62,429 nucleotides of DNA from an uncultured Oscillospiraceae bacterium (GCA_910587645.1 CAJUNA010000034.1:1-62429), one strand, 5' to 3'. Counted from the first letter of the stretch, positions 31,934 through 41,396 are shown. The notes: generated by a model from the sequence alone, not told the origin. Program-made: numbers and translations.

Positions 31934-34363
31934 ATGAATAGAGCGGGAAAACGGATTGTGGCCCTGCTGCTGGCGCTGAGCATGGCGCTGGGGCTGGCTG
32001 CCTGCGGCAAGGATAAGGAATCCGATGACACCAAGCAGCTTTCCAGCACGGTTTATGTGCCGGAGTACATCGACCTGGATATGGGCAAGAACACAAACGT
32101 CTACGGCGGCTGCACCGATGGGAAGAACGTATACCTTCTCATGGCCAAATACCCCGACTGGGAAGCGGGGGAGGAGGGTGACACCCAGTATACCATCCAG
32201 TCCATCCCCCTGGAGGGCGGTGAGATGGCCCCCCTGGAGAACTTCAAGGCGGAAGCCGCGCCGGAGGGCTACCAGCAGTCTTACACCTATTACAACAGTA
32301 TCCGCGCCGGGGCGGACGGGACCCTGTGGGTGTCCGCCGGGGTCAGCGCATACTCTTATGACGTGCCCGAGGACTTCGACCCGGAGAATGACGACTACTG
32401 GAATTATGAGATAAAAGAGAGCATCGACAAGGAGTACCAAATCCAGTTAGACTCCACCGGCAGCGAGATCACCCGTGTGGAAACCACCGAGCTACAGGAA
32501 AAGGCCGGGGTGGAGTACCTGTACTCCGATGGCACCGTCTTTGACGCGGAGGGGGACATCTTCGTCAGCACCGAAGGCAAGGTCATCGTGCTGGATTCCT
32601 CCATGAACGTACTATTTACGGTAGAGGATGAAAACCTGTGGGGCGGCGACCTGGTGATGCTGTCCGATGGGCGGATCGCCGCAAGGACCTCCGTCCGGGA
32701 TACCCTCAACGAGACCTACACATACCAGCTCAGCACTATTGATAAGGCTAAGAAGGACTGGGGCGAGAGCGTCCCGCTTCCCACCAACGCCTATGACGTC
32801 TACTCTGGCAGCGGGGAGTACCTGTTCTACTATCAAATTGGGCAGGCCCTTTACGGCTACAAGGCTGAGACCGCCGAGGAGGAAGAGCCTGGGGTCTGGC
32901 TGCTCAACTGGATGGACGCGGACTTGCCGGTAGACCAGTTGAATTTCTTTAATTTCCTGGAGGACGGGCGGCTGGTGGTCATGGCCCAGGCCTGGGGCGA
33001 TGGTATGGAGCAGAATGAGAACCTGGCGATTCTCACGCCCACCGACCGCTCCACCCTGCCGGAAAAGACCATCCTGACCTACGCCACCATGTACCTAAGC
33101 CAGAACGAGCGTAACCGGATTATCAACTATAACAAGTCCAGCACCACCCGCCGCATTGAGGTCCGGGACTACTCCGAGTACCGCACGGAGGATGATTACC
33201 AGGCCGGCGTGAAGAAGCTGAACGCGGAAATCCTGGCCGGACAGATTCCCGACCTGATCAATACCAGCCAGCTCCCCATACGGCAGTACGGCACCAAGGG
33301 GATCCTGGAGGATTTGTGGCCCTTCATTGAAAACGATACGGGGATCGGCGGACGGGACGGCCTGATGGAGCGGGTGTTCACCGCCGCCGAGCAGGATGGG
33401 AAGCTTTATCAGGTTTTCGGAGATTTTTCCATCTATACCGTGGCGGGAGCCACCAGCGTGGTGGGAAAGCGCAATAGCTGGACCCTGGCGGACCTCCAGG
33501 CGGCCCTGGCCACGATGCCCGAGGGCTGCGCTATCCTCAACGCCTACGCAACCAAGAGCGATATGCTGCAAAACATCGTTGGCATGAACCTGGACAACTA
33601 CGTCAACTGGTCCGATGGCGCCTGCAACTTTGACAGCAGTGAGTTCAAGGCGCTGCTGGAGTTCTGCAACACCTTCCCCGCCGAGTACAAGTGGGAGGAC
33701 CACCAGGACGATGACGATGATGACTACACCCGCATTTCCGAGGGGCGGCAAATGCTACGCACGTCTTATATCGGCGACCCCAAGGATCTCCAGGTGGATC
33801 GCGCCCTGTTTGGGGACAACGTCTCCTATGTGGGCTTCCCCAAGGAGGACGGCAGCGTCGGAAGCAGCTTCAACACCAATTCCGGCATCGCTATGTCCGC
33901 CGCCTGCAAGGATAAGGAGGGCGCGTGGGGTTTTATGCGCGAGATGCTCATTTCCCGGTACGCGGGCAAGGACAAGGACGCGCTGTGGAACGTCTACCAG
34001 TTCCCCACCAACAAGGCGGACTTTGAATGGATGTGGGAAAAATCCATGATTCCCGACGGCTACGAGACCGATGCGGACGGCAACCAGGTCTTGGATGAAA
34101 ACGGCAATCCCATCGAAATCAGCAACAGCAGCATGTCCTGGGGCGGAGGCTTCTCCGTGGAATTCTACGCCGCCACAGAGGAAGACCGCGCTATGTTCAT
34201 GGACCTCTACAACAAAGTGGACAGTATGAATGGCCGGGACGAGAGCATCTATGAGATCGTCACGGACGTAGCGGGGGGCTACTTCGCCGGGGACAAAACC
34301 CTGGACGATGCCGCCGCCCAGATACAGAGCCGGGTGAAGCTTTATGTGGATGAAAGCCGGTAA
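31934..34363 (+). CDS. very large extracellular solute-binding lipoprotein, copy 2
   Basis: A 809-residue tandem paralogue of the preceding lipoprotein: lipobox LAAC (Cys24), propeller-like repeats to about 375 (YGGCTDGKNVYLLMA, AGADGTLWVSAGVS), then a type-1 solute-binding domain (TILTYATMYLSQNERNRIIN, DLINTSQLPIRQYGTKGILE, GAWGFMREML). The Asp/Gly loop ETDADGNQVLDENGNP matches that of copy 1. Sequence between the two is clearly related but far from identical, so the duplication is old and the ligands may differ. AAGGAGG lies 11 bases before the ATG at 31934. Its end overlaps the first permease gene by 20 bases. Confidence 0.87.
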   Translation: MNRAGKRIVALLLALSMALGLAACGKDKESDDTKQLSSTVYVPEYIDLDMGKNTNVYGGCTDGKNVYLLMAKYPDWEAGEEGDTQYTIQSIPLEGGEMAPLENFKAEAAPEGYQQSYTYYNSIRAGADGTLWVSAGVSAYSYDVPEDFDPENDDYWNYEIKESIDKEYQIQLDSTGSEITRVETTELQEKAGVEYLYSDGTVFDAEGDIFVSTEGKVIVLDSSMNVLFTVEDENLWGGDLVMLSDGRIAARTSVRDTLNETYTYQLSTIDKAKKDWGESVPLPTNAYDVYSGSGEYLFYYQIGQALYGYKAETAEEEEPGVWLLNWMDADLPVDQLNFFNFLEDGRLVVMAQAWGDGMEQNENLAILTPTDRSTLPEKTILTYATMYLSQNERNRIINYNKSSTTRRIEVRDYSEYRTEDDYQAGVKKLNAEILAGQIPDLINTSQLPIRQYGTKGILEDLWPFIENDTGIGGRDGLMERVFTAAEQDGKLYQVFGDFSIYTVAGATSVVGKRNSWTLADLQAALATMPEGCAILNAYATKSDMLQNIVGMNLDNYVNWSDGACNFDSSEFKALLEFCNTFPAEYKWEDHQDDDDDDYTRISEGRQMLRTSYIGDPKDLQVDRALFGDNVSYVGFPKEDGSVGSSFNTNSGIAMSAACKDKEGAWGFMREMLISRYAGKDKDALWNVYQFPTNKADFEWMWEKSMIPDGYETDADGNQVLDENGNPIEISNSSMSWGGGFSVEFYAATEEDRAMFMDLYNKVDSMNGRDESIYEIVTDVAGGYFAGDKTLDDAAAQIQSRVKLYVDESR

Positions 34364-35294
34364 GGAAAAGAAGCCCAGACAGCCCAAGGCTCCCAAGGCC
34401 GTTCAGGCGCGGCGCACGCCGCGCCTGAGCGGGGACGGGGCGCGGGATCTGCTCCGTTCGGTGGCGTTCCTGACCCCCAGCGTCCTGGGCGTGGCGGTGT
34501 TTTTCATCCTGCCGTTTCTGGTGGTGGTGTATTACTCGGTCATCCGCTCGCCTATGAATCCGGAATTTGTCTTTCTGGACAACTTCAAGATGGTCTTGGA
34601 GAATAACTCCTTCCGGGTAGCCGCCAAAAATACCGCCATGTTTTCGGCCATAGCGGTACCCCTGGCTGTCGTGCTGAGCCTGGCCTTGGCGCTGCTGCTG
34701 GAGTGCCGTATCCCGGCTAAGAGCCTGCTGCGCACCTTTTTCCTTAGCCCCATGATGGTGCCGGTGGCATCGGTGGTCCTGATCTGGCAGGTGGTATTCC
34801 ACTACCGGGGGACGCTGAATGTCATTGTAGAGCGGTTTGGCGCCCAGGCGGTTGATTGGCTCAACGGCCCCTACTGCCTGCTGGTGATTGTGGTGCTGTT
34901 CCTGTGGAAGAACCTGGGGTACAATATGATCCTCTTTATGGCGGCGCTCAACAATATCCCCAAGGAGCTGCTGGAGGTGGCGGACGTGGAGGGGGCTTCC
35001 CCGGTCCACAAGTTTTTCAACATCAAGCTGCGCTACCTCTCCCCAACGGTGCTGTTTGTGGCGATTTTGTCCATCATTAACTCCTTTAAGGTGTTCCGGG
35101 AAATATACCTGCTGACGGGGAACTACCCCTATGACGGCCTGTATATGATGCAGCATTTTATGAATAACACCTTTGGCAACCTGGATTATCAGAAAATGTC
35201 CTCGGCGGCGGTGCTGATGGCGCTGGTGATGGTGGCGCTGATTGCACTGCTGTTCAAGGTGGAGGACATTTTTGGAAAGGATGTGGAGGGGTGA
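34344..35294 (+). CDS. ABC transporter permease, carbohydrate CUT1 type (MalF-like)
   Basis: A 316-residue inner-membrane permease. After a Lys/Pro/Arg-rich cytoplasmic head (about 1-35), six membrane segments follow, the first being VAFLTPSVLGVAVFFILPFL. The EAA loop is visible as NNIPKELLEVADVEGASPVHKFF (broken here: ELLEVADVEGAS is the core), the contact site for the ATPase. It overlaps the lipoprotein gene by 20 bases (or 14 if the ATG at 34350 is used) and the next permease by 4, so translation is coupled. Family membership predicts uptake of an oligosaccharide or similar solute. Confidence 0.9.
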   Translation: MWMKAGKEKKPRQPKAPKAVQARRTPRLSGDGARDLLRSVAFLTPSVLGVAVFFILPFLVVVYYSVIRSPMNPEFVFLDNFKMVLENNSFRVAAKNTAMFSAIAVPLAVVLSLALALLLECRIPAKSLLRTFFLSPMMVPVASVVLIWQVVFHYRGTLNVIVERFGAQAVDWLNGPYCLLVIVVLFLWKNLGYNMILFMAALNNIPKELLEVADVEGASPVHKFFNIKLRYLSPTVLFVAILSIINSFKVFREIYLLTGNYPYDGLYMMQHFMNNTFGNLDYQKMSSAAVLMALVMVALIALLFKVEDIFGKDVEG

Positions 35295-36178
35295 AAAAAA
35301 ATCGCTATTTCGGGCGGCTTATCCTGACAGCCATCGCGGTGTTGTTTGCTTTCGGCTTTCTGATGCCCACAGTGCTGACCATCTCCAATTCTTTCATGAC
35401 CCAGTCTGAGATCAGCTCCAACTACGGCAAGGTATTCGCCAATGTTTCCGGCAGCGATGGCAAGGCATACATTGCGGACACGGTGAACCTGAAATTTATT
35501 CCGGACAAGGTTACTTTCAATCAGTATATTGCGGTTTTAATCCGCAGCCCGGAGTATCTTTTCAAGTTTTGGAATTCGGTGGTATTGGTGGTGCCGATTG
35601 TGCTGCTCCAGCTTGTCATCGCGTCCATCACGGCGTACGGCTTCACGCGCTGGCGCGGTAAGGCACGGTCTTTTCTCTTTTTCTTCTATGTGATCCTGAT
35701 GCTGATGCCCACCCAGGTGACGCTGGTGCCAAACTATCTGGTCAGCGATTGGATTGGGATTTTGAATACCCGGTGGGCAATTATTTTACCTGGCGCTTTC
35801 GCGCCGTTTTCCGTATTTTTGCTGACCAAGTCCATGCGGCGCATCCCGGCGTCCCTCATTGAGGCGGCGAAGCTGGACGGCTCCAGCGAGTGGCAGATTT
35901 TCAAGGATATTTGCCTGCCCCAGTGCCGCAGTGCGCTTTATTCTATTGCGATCCTGGTTTTTATTGACTATTGGAACATGGTGGAGCAGCCGATTATTCT
36001 GCTCCCTGACGCGGAGAAGCAGCCCTTGAGCGTTTACCTTTCTACGATCAACAGCAGCGAGGTCGGCTTGGCTTTTGCTATTGCGACGATTTATATGGTT
36101 CCTTCCCTGCTGCTGTTCCTCCACGGGGAGGATTACCTGGTGGAAGGCATTGCGCACCAGGGGTCGGTGAAGGGATAA
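35291..36178 (+). CDS. ABC transporter permease, carbohydrate CUT1 type (MalG-like)
   Basis: A 295-residue permease with six membrane segments, starting from a GTG that overlaps the previous stop by 4 bases. The EAA motif is ASLIEAAKLDGSSEWQIF. A 60-residue outer loop after the first helix (SEISSNYGKVFANVSGSDGK and onward) is longer than in typical MalG proteins. It might contact the unusually large lipoproteins; that is inference. The pair of permeases needs an ATPase, and the only one in the operon is at 39479-40768. Confidence 0.9.
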   Translation: MKKNRYFGRLILTAIAVLFAFGFLMPTVLTISNSFMTQSEISSNYGKVFANVSGSDGKAYIADTVNLKFIPDKVTFNQYIAVLIRSPEYLFKFWNSVVLVVPIVLLQLVIASITAYGFTRWRGKARSFLFFFYVILMLMPTQVTLVPNYLVSDWIGILNTRWAIILPGAFAPFSVFLLTKSMRRIPASLIEAAKLDGSSEWQIFKDICLPQCRSALYSIAILVFIDYWNMVEQPIILLPDAEKQPLSVYLSTINSSEVGLAFAIATIYMVPSLLLFLHGEDYLVEGIAHQGSVKG

Positions 36179-36266
36179 GCCCTTTGCGGGTGCCTTTGGT
36201 TCTTTTCCTACAAGGGAAAGGATATCTCTCCCCCCTTTGAAAACCAAGCGAAAGGATGATCTATCC

Positions 36267-38366
36267 ATGGAAGTGAAAGAAAAGTCTAAAAAGAGGGAGT
36301 TAATTAAGACCATCGCGATCGTTTTTTTGATCGTGCTGTTGATCCTTACCTTCTTTTCCCAGACAATCATGAATTATTCCCTGCCGGAAGTGGCTACCCA
36401 AATGGTCTCCTCCGGAACGATCAACGCCAAAATCCGCGGCAGCGGAACCCTTGCCGCCAACGAGAGCTATGAGGTCATGCTCAAGCAGACCCGCGAAATT
36501 CGCTCCGTCTGCATGAAAGTCGGTGACACAGTGGCAGAGGGGGATCTTCTCTTTATCTTGGGCGACGTGGAGAGCGAAGAGCTTAAAACCGCCCAGGATG
36601 AGCTGAGCAACCTGCAAATTGAGTACCAGAAACAGATGCTCAATCTCTCAAAAAATTATGCTACCGATGACCAGACCGTTAAGGCCCTCCGGGAAGACTT
36701 GGAAAAAGCCATCGCCCAGCGGGACGCCAACTATGTCACCGATGAACAGGTCACTTTCGCCAAGGGCGACCTGGCTACCGCGAAGAGCGACCTGAACCAG
36801 ACCCAAGTTCTGCTGAAGGAACTCAACGCCCTGCAAACCGACAACGAGGATTACGCTAACGCCAAGGCGAAGGTCTCGGAGCTGGAAGCCAAGATAACCT
36901 CCCTGACCACCACTGTGGAGGGCTATGAGGATCAGCTCGACAAGCTGGAGACCGGCAGCGGCGTCAGCGAAGACCGCAAGATCCAGGACGCCCGCGATGC
37001 CCTGGATAAAGCACAAACCAAGTGGAAGAGCGACTGGCGCGCGTATCAGGATACCATTGCCACGCTGCTGGGGAAAATTGGGTATTCCCTTTCCTCCCTC
37101 CAGTCCAACGGGGATGGAACCTATATTTTCAGTTCCAGCATGCAGATCGCTATTGACGGGTACCTCCGGGAAAAGGAATTGGAAAACGCTACGAAGCCCT
37201 CTAACCCCGACCCGGATGACCCCGGGGACGGGGACGGGCAGGCCATGGCCGCGGAGGATTCCGATTACGACTCCCGCTGGCGCACCGCCTATAATACCTT
37301 GCTGGCGGATCAGCAGGATGTAGATGCTAAGGAGCAGACCCTCCAGCGCGCCCAGCAGGACAGCAATATTTCTGCCGGCAGCGCCGCCGACCAGCGCCGC
37401 GCCATTCAAGATAAGCTGGACGACGCGGAAGCCGACCTCCACACCGCCCAGCGGGACCTCCGCAATGCCCAGACAGAGCTGGAAAACGCGTCCGGCGCCA
37501 ACGCCCAGTTAAAGGAGCAGATCCGCGCCTGGGAAGCCACCCAGCGCCAGCAGGAAGCCGATATCACCACAAAGGAAGAAGATCTGAAAACCCTGCAAGA
37601 GAAGCAGACGGCCTACAAGGCCGCCCTGGATACCATTTCCGCCAAAAACCGGGAACTGGAGACTGCCTTGACTGGTAAGGATATTGACAAGCAGCTCGAC
37701 AACCTGGATTTGCAGACCTTGAGCTTGAAAATCCAGAAGCAGCAGGAGCTGATCGACAAATACAGAAAGGATTCTGTGGACGCGGAGATTACCTCGCCTG
37801 TGTCCGGCGTTATCAGCGCCATCAATGTCTCTGCCGGGAAGGAGAGCAATCCGGACCAGCCAATGGCGGTCATTGACGTGGTAGACCGGGGTTATATTAT
37901 TAAGATTCCCGTCACCAACGAGCAGTCCAAGCAGGTCGCGGTGGGCGACACTGCCGAGGTGACCAACTACTACTGGGGCAGCGAGATCAACGCCGTCCTG
38001 GAATCCATTGCCCCGGATCCCTCCAGCGCGGGACAGAAGAAGCTGCTGGTCTTCCGGGTCAGCGGCGATATTGAAGCGGGGACCAACATCACCCTGTCTG
38101 TGGGCCAGCGCAGCGCCCCCTTTGACAGCATTGTGCCGAAGAGCGCCATCCGGGAGGACGCCAACGGCAAATTCGTTCTGATCGTGACCAGCAAAAACAC
38201 CCCCATGGGCAACCGGTATACCGCCACCCGGGTGGATGTGAATGTAATCGCGGAGGACGACACCAGCGTCGCTGTTACCGGCATAGCGGCCAACGATTAC
38301 GTCATCACTACCTCCAGCAAGCCTGTGGACGCTGGCAGCCAGGTGAGGATGGTGGAGAATCCATGA
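36267..38366 (+). CDS. HlyD/MFP-type periplasmic-adaptor-like protein with a very long coiled coil
   Basis: A 699-residue protein with one N-terminal membrane helix (about 14-34, IKTIAIVFLIVLLILTFFS). A lipoyl half follows at about 60-100 (REIRSVCMKVGDTVAEGDLL), then a Gln/Glu/Ala-rich coiled coil of about 400 residues, the second lipoyl half at about 510-560 (AEITSPVSGVISAINVSAGK), and a beta-barrel (KIPVTNEQSKQVAVGDTAEV). A disordered PDPDDPGDGDG linker lies inside the coil near 315. Typical Gram-positive MFPs are 350-450 residues. It starts at 36267 after AAAGGATG and overlaps the next gene by ATGA, so it belongs to this operon. Confidence 0.87.
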   Translation: MEVKEKSKKRELIKTIAIVFLIVLLILTFFSQTIMNYSLPEVATQMVSSGTINAKIRGSGTLAANESYEVMLKQTREIRSVCMKVGDTVAEGDLLFILGDVESEELKTAQDELSNLQIEYQKQMLNLSKNYATDDQTVKALREDLEKAIAQRDANYVTDEQVTFAKGDLATAKSDLNQTQVLLKELNALQTDNEDYANAKAKVSELEAKITSLTTTVEGYEDQLDKLETGSGVSEDRKIQDARDALDKAQTKWKSDWRAYQDTIATLLGKIGYSLSSLQSNGDGTYIFSSSMQIAIDGYLREKELENATKPSNPDPDDPGDGDGQAMAAEDSDYDSRWRTAYNTLLADQQDVDAKEQTLQRAQQDSNISAGSAADQRRAIQDKLDDAEADLHTAQRDLRNAQTELENASGANAQLKEQIRAWEATQRQQEADITTKEEDLKTLQEKQTAYKAALDTISAKNRELETALTGKDIDKQLDNLDLQTLSLKIQKQQELIDKYRKDSVDAEITSPVSGVISAINVSAGKESNPDQPMAVIDVVDRGYIIKIPVTNEQSKQVAVGDTAEVTNYYWGSEINAVLESIAPDPSSAGQKKLLVFRVSGDIEAGTNITLSVGQRSAPFDSIVPKSAIREDANGKFVLIVTSKNTPMGNRYTATRVDVNVIAEDDTSVAVTGIAANDYVITTSSKPVDAGSQVRMVENP

Positions 38367-39478
38367 GCCGTCCCAATCTATTCCGGCGGATTCTCTCCGC
38401 CGTTAAAGGCTTCGGTTTCAAGCAGTGGTTTTTGCTGATTTTGAACATTGTCCTGGTGCTGGCCAGCATAGGATGCGGAATTGGGATGAAGGGGGTGACG
38501 GGGACGCTGGCGTCCCTCACCGCCGCCGGACGGTTCCAGGGGGAGAGCGGCATCCGCTTTGCCCAGATTGCCTGTTACCTACCTGTGGATGACGGTAAAA
38601 CGGAGGATGACATCCAGACCTTCCGCCAGAGCCTTGAGAACAAGCTGACAGAGCAGTCCCTGAATGCGCCGCCGGGCGGGCGGCTGTATCTGGACGCTTA
38701 TTACGGCACCGCCAGCGTGTCCATCAGCAGCAAAAACGGCAGCGGTATGGTAAAGGCTATAGGCGTGGGAGGGGACTTCTTTTACTTCCATGCCCTCCCC
38801 CTCCGGGGCGGGGCCTATATCGACGGCGAAGACCTGATGGACGACCTGGTGGTGCTGGACGAGGAGATGGCCTGGAAACTCTTCGGCGGGGTGGATCTGG
38901 CGGGAATGCCGGTGACCATCAATGGGGAATCCTTTGTGGTGTCCGGGGTAGTCTCCCGGGAGAGGGATTTCGCCACCAGGGAGGCCTATGCCGGCGATGG
39001 GGGCGTATATATGTCCTTCTCTGCCATGAGCCGACTGTTAGAGACGGCTTCCATTACCGGCTATGAGGTAGTTATGCCCAATCCTATCACCGGCTTTGCC
39101 AAGGAGGTCGTCTCTGAGAATTTCCCTGTTGGGAACGGCGATGTGGTGGAAAACTCCAACCGGTATGGCCTGCTGCATCTGGTGGAAGTGGCCGGGGACT
39201 TCGGCCGCCGCTCCATGCGCACCAACGGTGTGATCTATCCCTACTGGGAGAACGCGGTCCGGCTGACGGAGGACTACGCGGCGCTGCTGCTACTGCTGGC
39301 GGTCATGCTGGCGCTGTGCCCGTTCCTGTCCGCGCTGGTGCTGGCGATCCGGGACGTACGCCGGGCCTACCGTTTCGCCAAGGTCAAGATCCCCGAGAAA
39401 GTAGATGAGACCATGGAAAAGCGCAAGGAAAAGCGGCTGGAAAAATCATTTGAAAAGAAGGCGGGAGGGGATTCATAA
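38363..39478 (+). CDS. MacB-like membrane protein lacking the four-helix permease domain
   Basis: A 371-residue protein with one N-terminal helix (about 20-42, QWFLLILNIVLVLASIGCGI). An extracytoplasmic MacB_PCD-like domain follows (about 50-300, VVLDEEMAWKLFGG and GESFVVSGVVSRERD being typical), then one C-terminal helix (about 303-330). It ends with a Lys/Glu-rich cytoplasmic tail. True MacB/FtsX permeases have three further helices after this domain, so this is a two-helix reduced form. It overlaps the adaptor gene by 4 bases and is directly followed by the ATPase. The adaptor plus MacB-like pair resembles an exporter, yet no MacB/LolD-type ATPase is present. Confidence 0.75.
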   Translation: MSRPNLFRRILSAVKGFGFKQWFLLILNIVLVLASIGCGIGMKGVTGTLASLTAAGRFQGESGIRFAQIACYLPVDDGKTEDDIQTFRQSLENKLTEQSLNAPPGGRLYLDAYYGTASVSISSKNGSGMVKAIGVGGDFFYFHALPLRGGAYIDGEDLMDDLVVLDEEMAWKLFGGVDLAGMPVTINGESFVVSGVVSRERDFATREAYAGDGGVYMSFSAMSRLLETASITGYEVVMPNPITGFAKEVVSENFPVGNGDVVENSNRYGLLHLVEVAGDFGRRSMRTNGVIYPYWENAVRLTEDYAALLLLLAVMLALCPFLSALVLAIRDVRRAYRFAKVKIPEKVDETMEKRKEKRLEKSFEKKAGGDS

Positions 39479-40768
39479 ATGGCGAACCTGAGCCTGCGCA
39501 ACGTAAAAAAAATATATGACAACACCGTGGTAGCGGTACAGTCCTTTAACCTGGAGATTGCCGACAAGGAATTTATCGTCCTGGTAGGCCCCTCCGGCTG
39601 CGGGAAATCCACAACGCTGCGGATGGTGGCGGGACTGGAGGACATTACCGAGGGTGAGATTTACATAGGTGGCCGGAAGGTCAACACGGTGCCCCCCAAG
39701 GACCGGGATATCGCCATGGTGTTCCAGAACTACGCCCTGTACCCTCACATGACGGTGTACGACAACATTGCCTACGGCCTGAAGCTGCGGAAATTTCCCA
39801 AGCGGGTCATTGACCAGAAGGTTCGGGAAGCTGCGGAAATCCTGGATATTTCCGAGCTGCTCAAGCGGAAGCCCAAAGCCCTCTCCGGCGGCCAGCGCCA
39901 ACGTGTAGCCATAGGCCGGGCCATTGTCCGGGAGCCGCAGGTGTTCCTGATGGACGAACCGTTGTCCAACCTGGACGCCAAACTCCGCAACCAGATGCGT
40001 TCGGAGATTCTCAAGCTGCGCCAGAAGGTGAATACCACTTTTATCTATGTGACCCACGACCAGACGGAGGCCATGACCCTGGGCGACCGGATTGTCATTA
40101 TGAAAGAGGGCTTCGTCCAGCAGGTGGGTACGCCCCAGGAGGTGTTCCACCATCCATCCAACCTTTTTGTGGCGGGATTTATCGGTACGCCCCAGATGAA
40201 CATTTTCGATGCGCAGCTTGTGCGGGAAAACAACCGGTATTTTGTGGAATTGGGCGGTGTCCGGGTAGAGCTTTCCCCGGAGAAAACCGCCCGCCTGCTG
40301 GGCCGGAATGTGGAGAGCCAGCCGGTGAAGCTGGGCCTGCGGCCTGAGCATCTGACGCTGACAGACCAGGACAACGCCATTTTTGCCGCTGTGGACGTGT
40401 CGGAAATGATGGGCAGCGCGGTGCATATCCACGTCAGCGCCTGCGGCCAGGACGTGGTGATCGTGGTACCCCTGAGCGAGGAGGAGGAGACGGAAAACCT
40501 CCCCATGGGCCAGCCGGTTCGTTTCACCTTCCGGGGCAGCGCCGCCCACGTTTTTGATGTGGAGAAGGGCCACAACCTGGAATACGACTGGAAGCCTATG
40601 GAAACCCCTGTGGAGGAGATCGCGGCGGAAGTTTCCGCAGAAGAAGCCCCGCCGGAAGCCCCGCCCCCCGAACCGGAAGCACCGGTTCCCGCGCCTGCGC
40701 CGGAAGCCGCTCCCGAAACGAAGATGGTGGACAGAGCGGCTCCGGTAGGCGACCCGTTTGCGGATTAA
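39479..40768 (+). CDS. ABC transporter ATP-binding protein, MalK/UgpC/MsmK type, with a Pro/Glu/Ala tail
   Basis: A 429-residue ATPase: Walker A GPSGCGKST, Q-loop MVFQNYALYPHM, signature LSGGQRQRVAIGRA, Walker B VFLMDEP, H-loop THDQTEAM. The C-terminal TOBE/regulatory domain follows (about 235-370, with LGLRPEHL). This is the sugar-importer type and should power the two permeases upstream. Residues about 380-429 form an unusual tail of Glu/Pro/Ala repeats (EAPPEAPPPEPEAPVPAPAP). MalK-type ATPases often serve several importers, so it may also energise the ATPase-less module at 54-57 kb. The ATG directly follows the previous stop. Confidence 0.92.
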   Translation: MANLSLRNVKKIYDNTVVAVQSFNLEIADKEFIVLVGPSGCGKSTTLRMVAGLEDITEGEIYIGGRKVNTVPPKDRDIAMVFQNYALYPHMTVYDNIAYGLKLRKFPKRVIDQKVREAAEILDISELLKRKPKALSGGQRQRVAIGRAIVREPQVFLMDEPLSNLDAKLRNQMRSEILKLRQKVNTTFIYVTHDQTEAMTLGDRIVIMKEGFVQQVGTPQEVFHHPSNLFVAGFIGTPQMNIFDAQLVRENNRYFVELGGVRVELSPEKTARLLGRNVESQPVKLGLRPEHLTLTDQDNAIFAAVDVSEMMGSAVHIHVSACGQDVVIVVPLSEEEETENLPMGQPVRFTFRGSAAHVFDVEKGHNLEYDWKPMETPVEEIAAEVSAEEAPPEAPPPEPEAPVPAPAPEAAPETKMVDRAAPVGDPFAD

Positions 40769-40788
40769 AACCATGTAACATGTAAAAG

Positions 40789-40829
40789 GAACGGAACCGC
40801 GTAGCGTATGCGCGGTTCCGTTCTTTTTT
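40789..40829 (+). terminator. intrinsic terminator of the large transport operon
   Basis: GAACGGAACCGCG pairs perfectly with CGCGGTTCCGTTC around a 9-base loop, followed by TTTTTT. It is 20 bases after the ATPase stop and may also serve the convergent kinase gene. Confidence 0.93.
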
Positions 40830-40841
40830 CTGCATATGGGA

Positions 40842-41396
40842 TCAATCGTTCATAAAATGATCAATCTGCGCCAGGATAGCGGGATCATCCTGATAGGAGA
40901 ACTCTGTAGCTTCGATTACCAGCGTTTTTCCCGGTATCTGCTCCTGCTGGATGAGTTCCGCCATTTTAATGAAGTTCGCTTTTTCTTCCAGAGAGAGTGA
41001 GGAATGGGCGGGATGGCGGTTTTCTTCCCGCATGCGGTGGAGATACCGGCGGTACAAAACCTCCGCATCGCCGTGCAGAACCAGCGTCAATACGTCGTAT
41101 TGGCTCTCTCGGGCGATAGAATGCAGTTTTTCCAACTCATCCTCGTGGAAATTAGCTTCAAGGATCAGGCTGGCTCCTGTCAAGGAGATCCGGGAAAATA
41201 TGTGGCACATGGCGTCTACGGCGGCATTGGAAATCGCTTTATTTTCCTCACGGTTGCGAAATCCAATATGGTCGCACAGGAGTTCCTTCACCGTGTCCTT
41301 CTGGAAGGCGGCGGTTCCGTACCGCGTGGACAATATGCGGGAAAATGTGGATTTACCTGCGGCAAGACCGCCTGTAAGCAGCAGTAGTTTTTTCAT
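40842..41396 (-). CDS. P-loop kinase-like AAA ATPase
   Basis: A 184-residue protein with the Walker A LLTGGLAAGKSTFS at residues 5-18. Further features fit small-molecule or nucleoside kinases of the zeta-toxin/chloramphenicol-phosphotransferase type: a KDTVKELL segment, ASLILEANFH as the second strand with acidic residue, and RRYLHRMREENRHP as the Arg-rich lid. The substrate is unknown. It has no operon partner with an obvious link; the Cys-rich mini-gene begins 20 bases upstream and points the same way, so they may be co-transcribed. Confidence 0.75.
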   Translation of the reverse strand: MKKLLLLTGGLAAGKSTFSRILSTRYGTAAFQKDTVKELLCDHIGFRNREENKAISNAAVDAMCHIFSRISLTGASLILEANFHEDELEKLHSIARESQYDVLTLVLHGDAEVLYRRYLHRMREENRHPAHSSLSLEEKANFIKMAELIQQEQIPGKTLVIEATEFSYQDDPAILAQIDHFMND

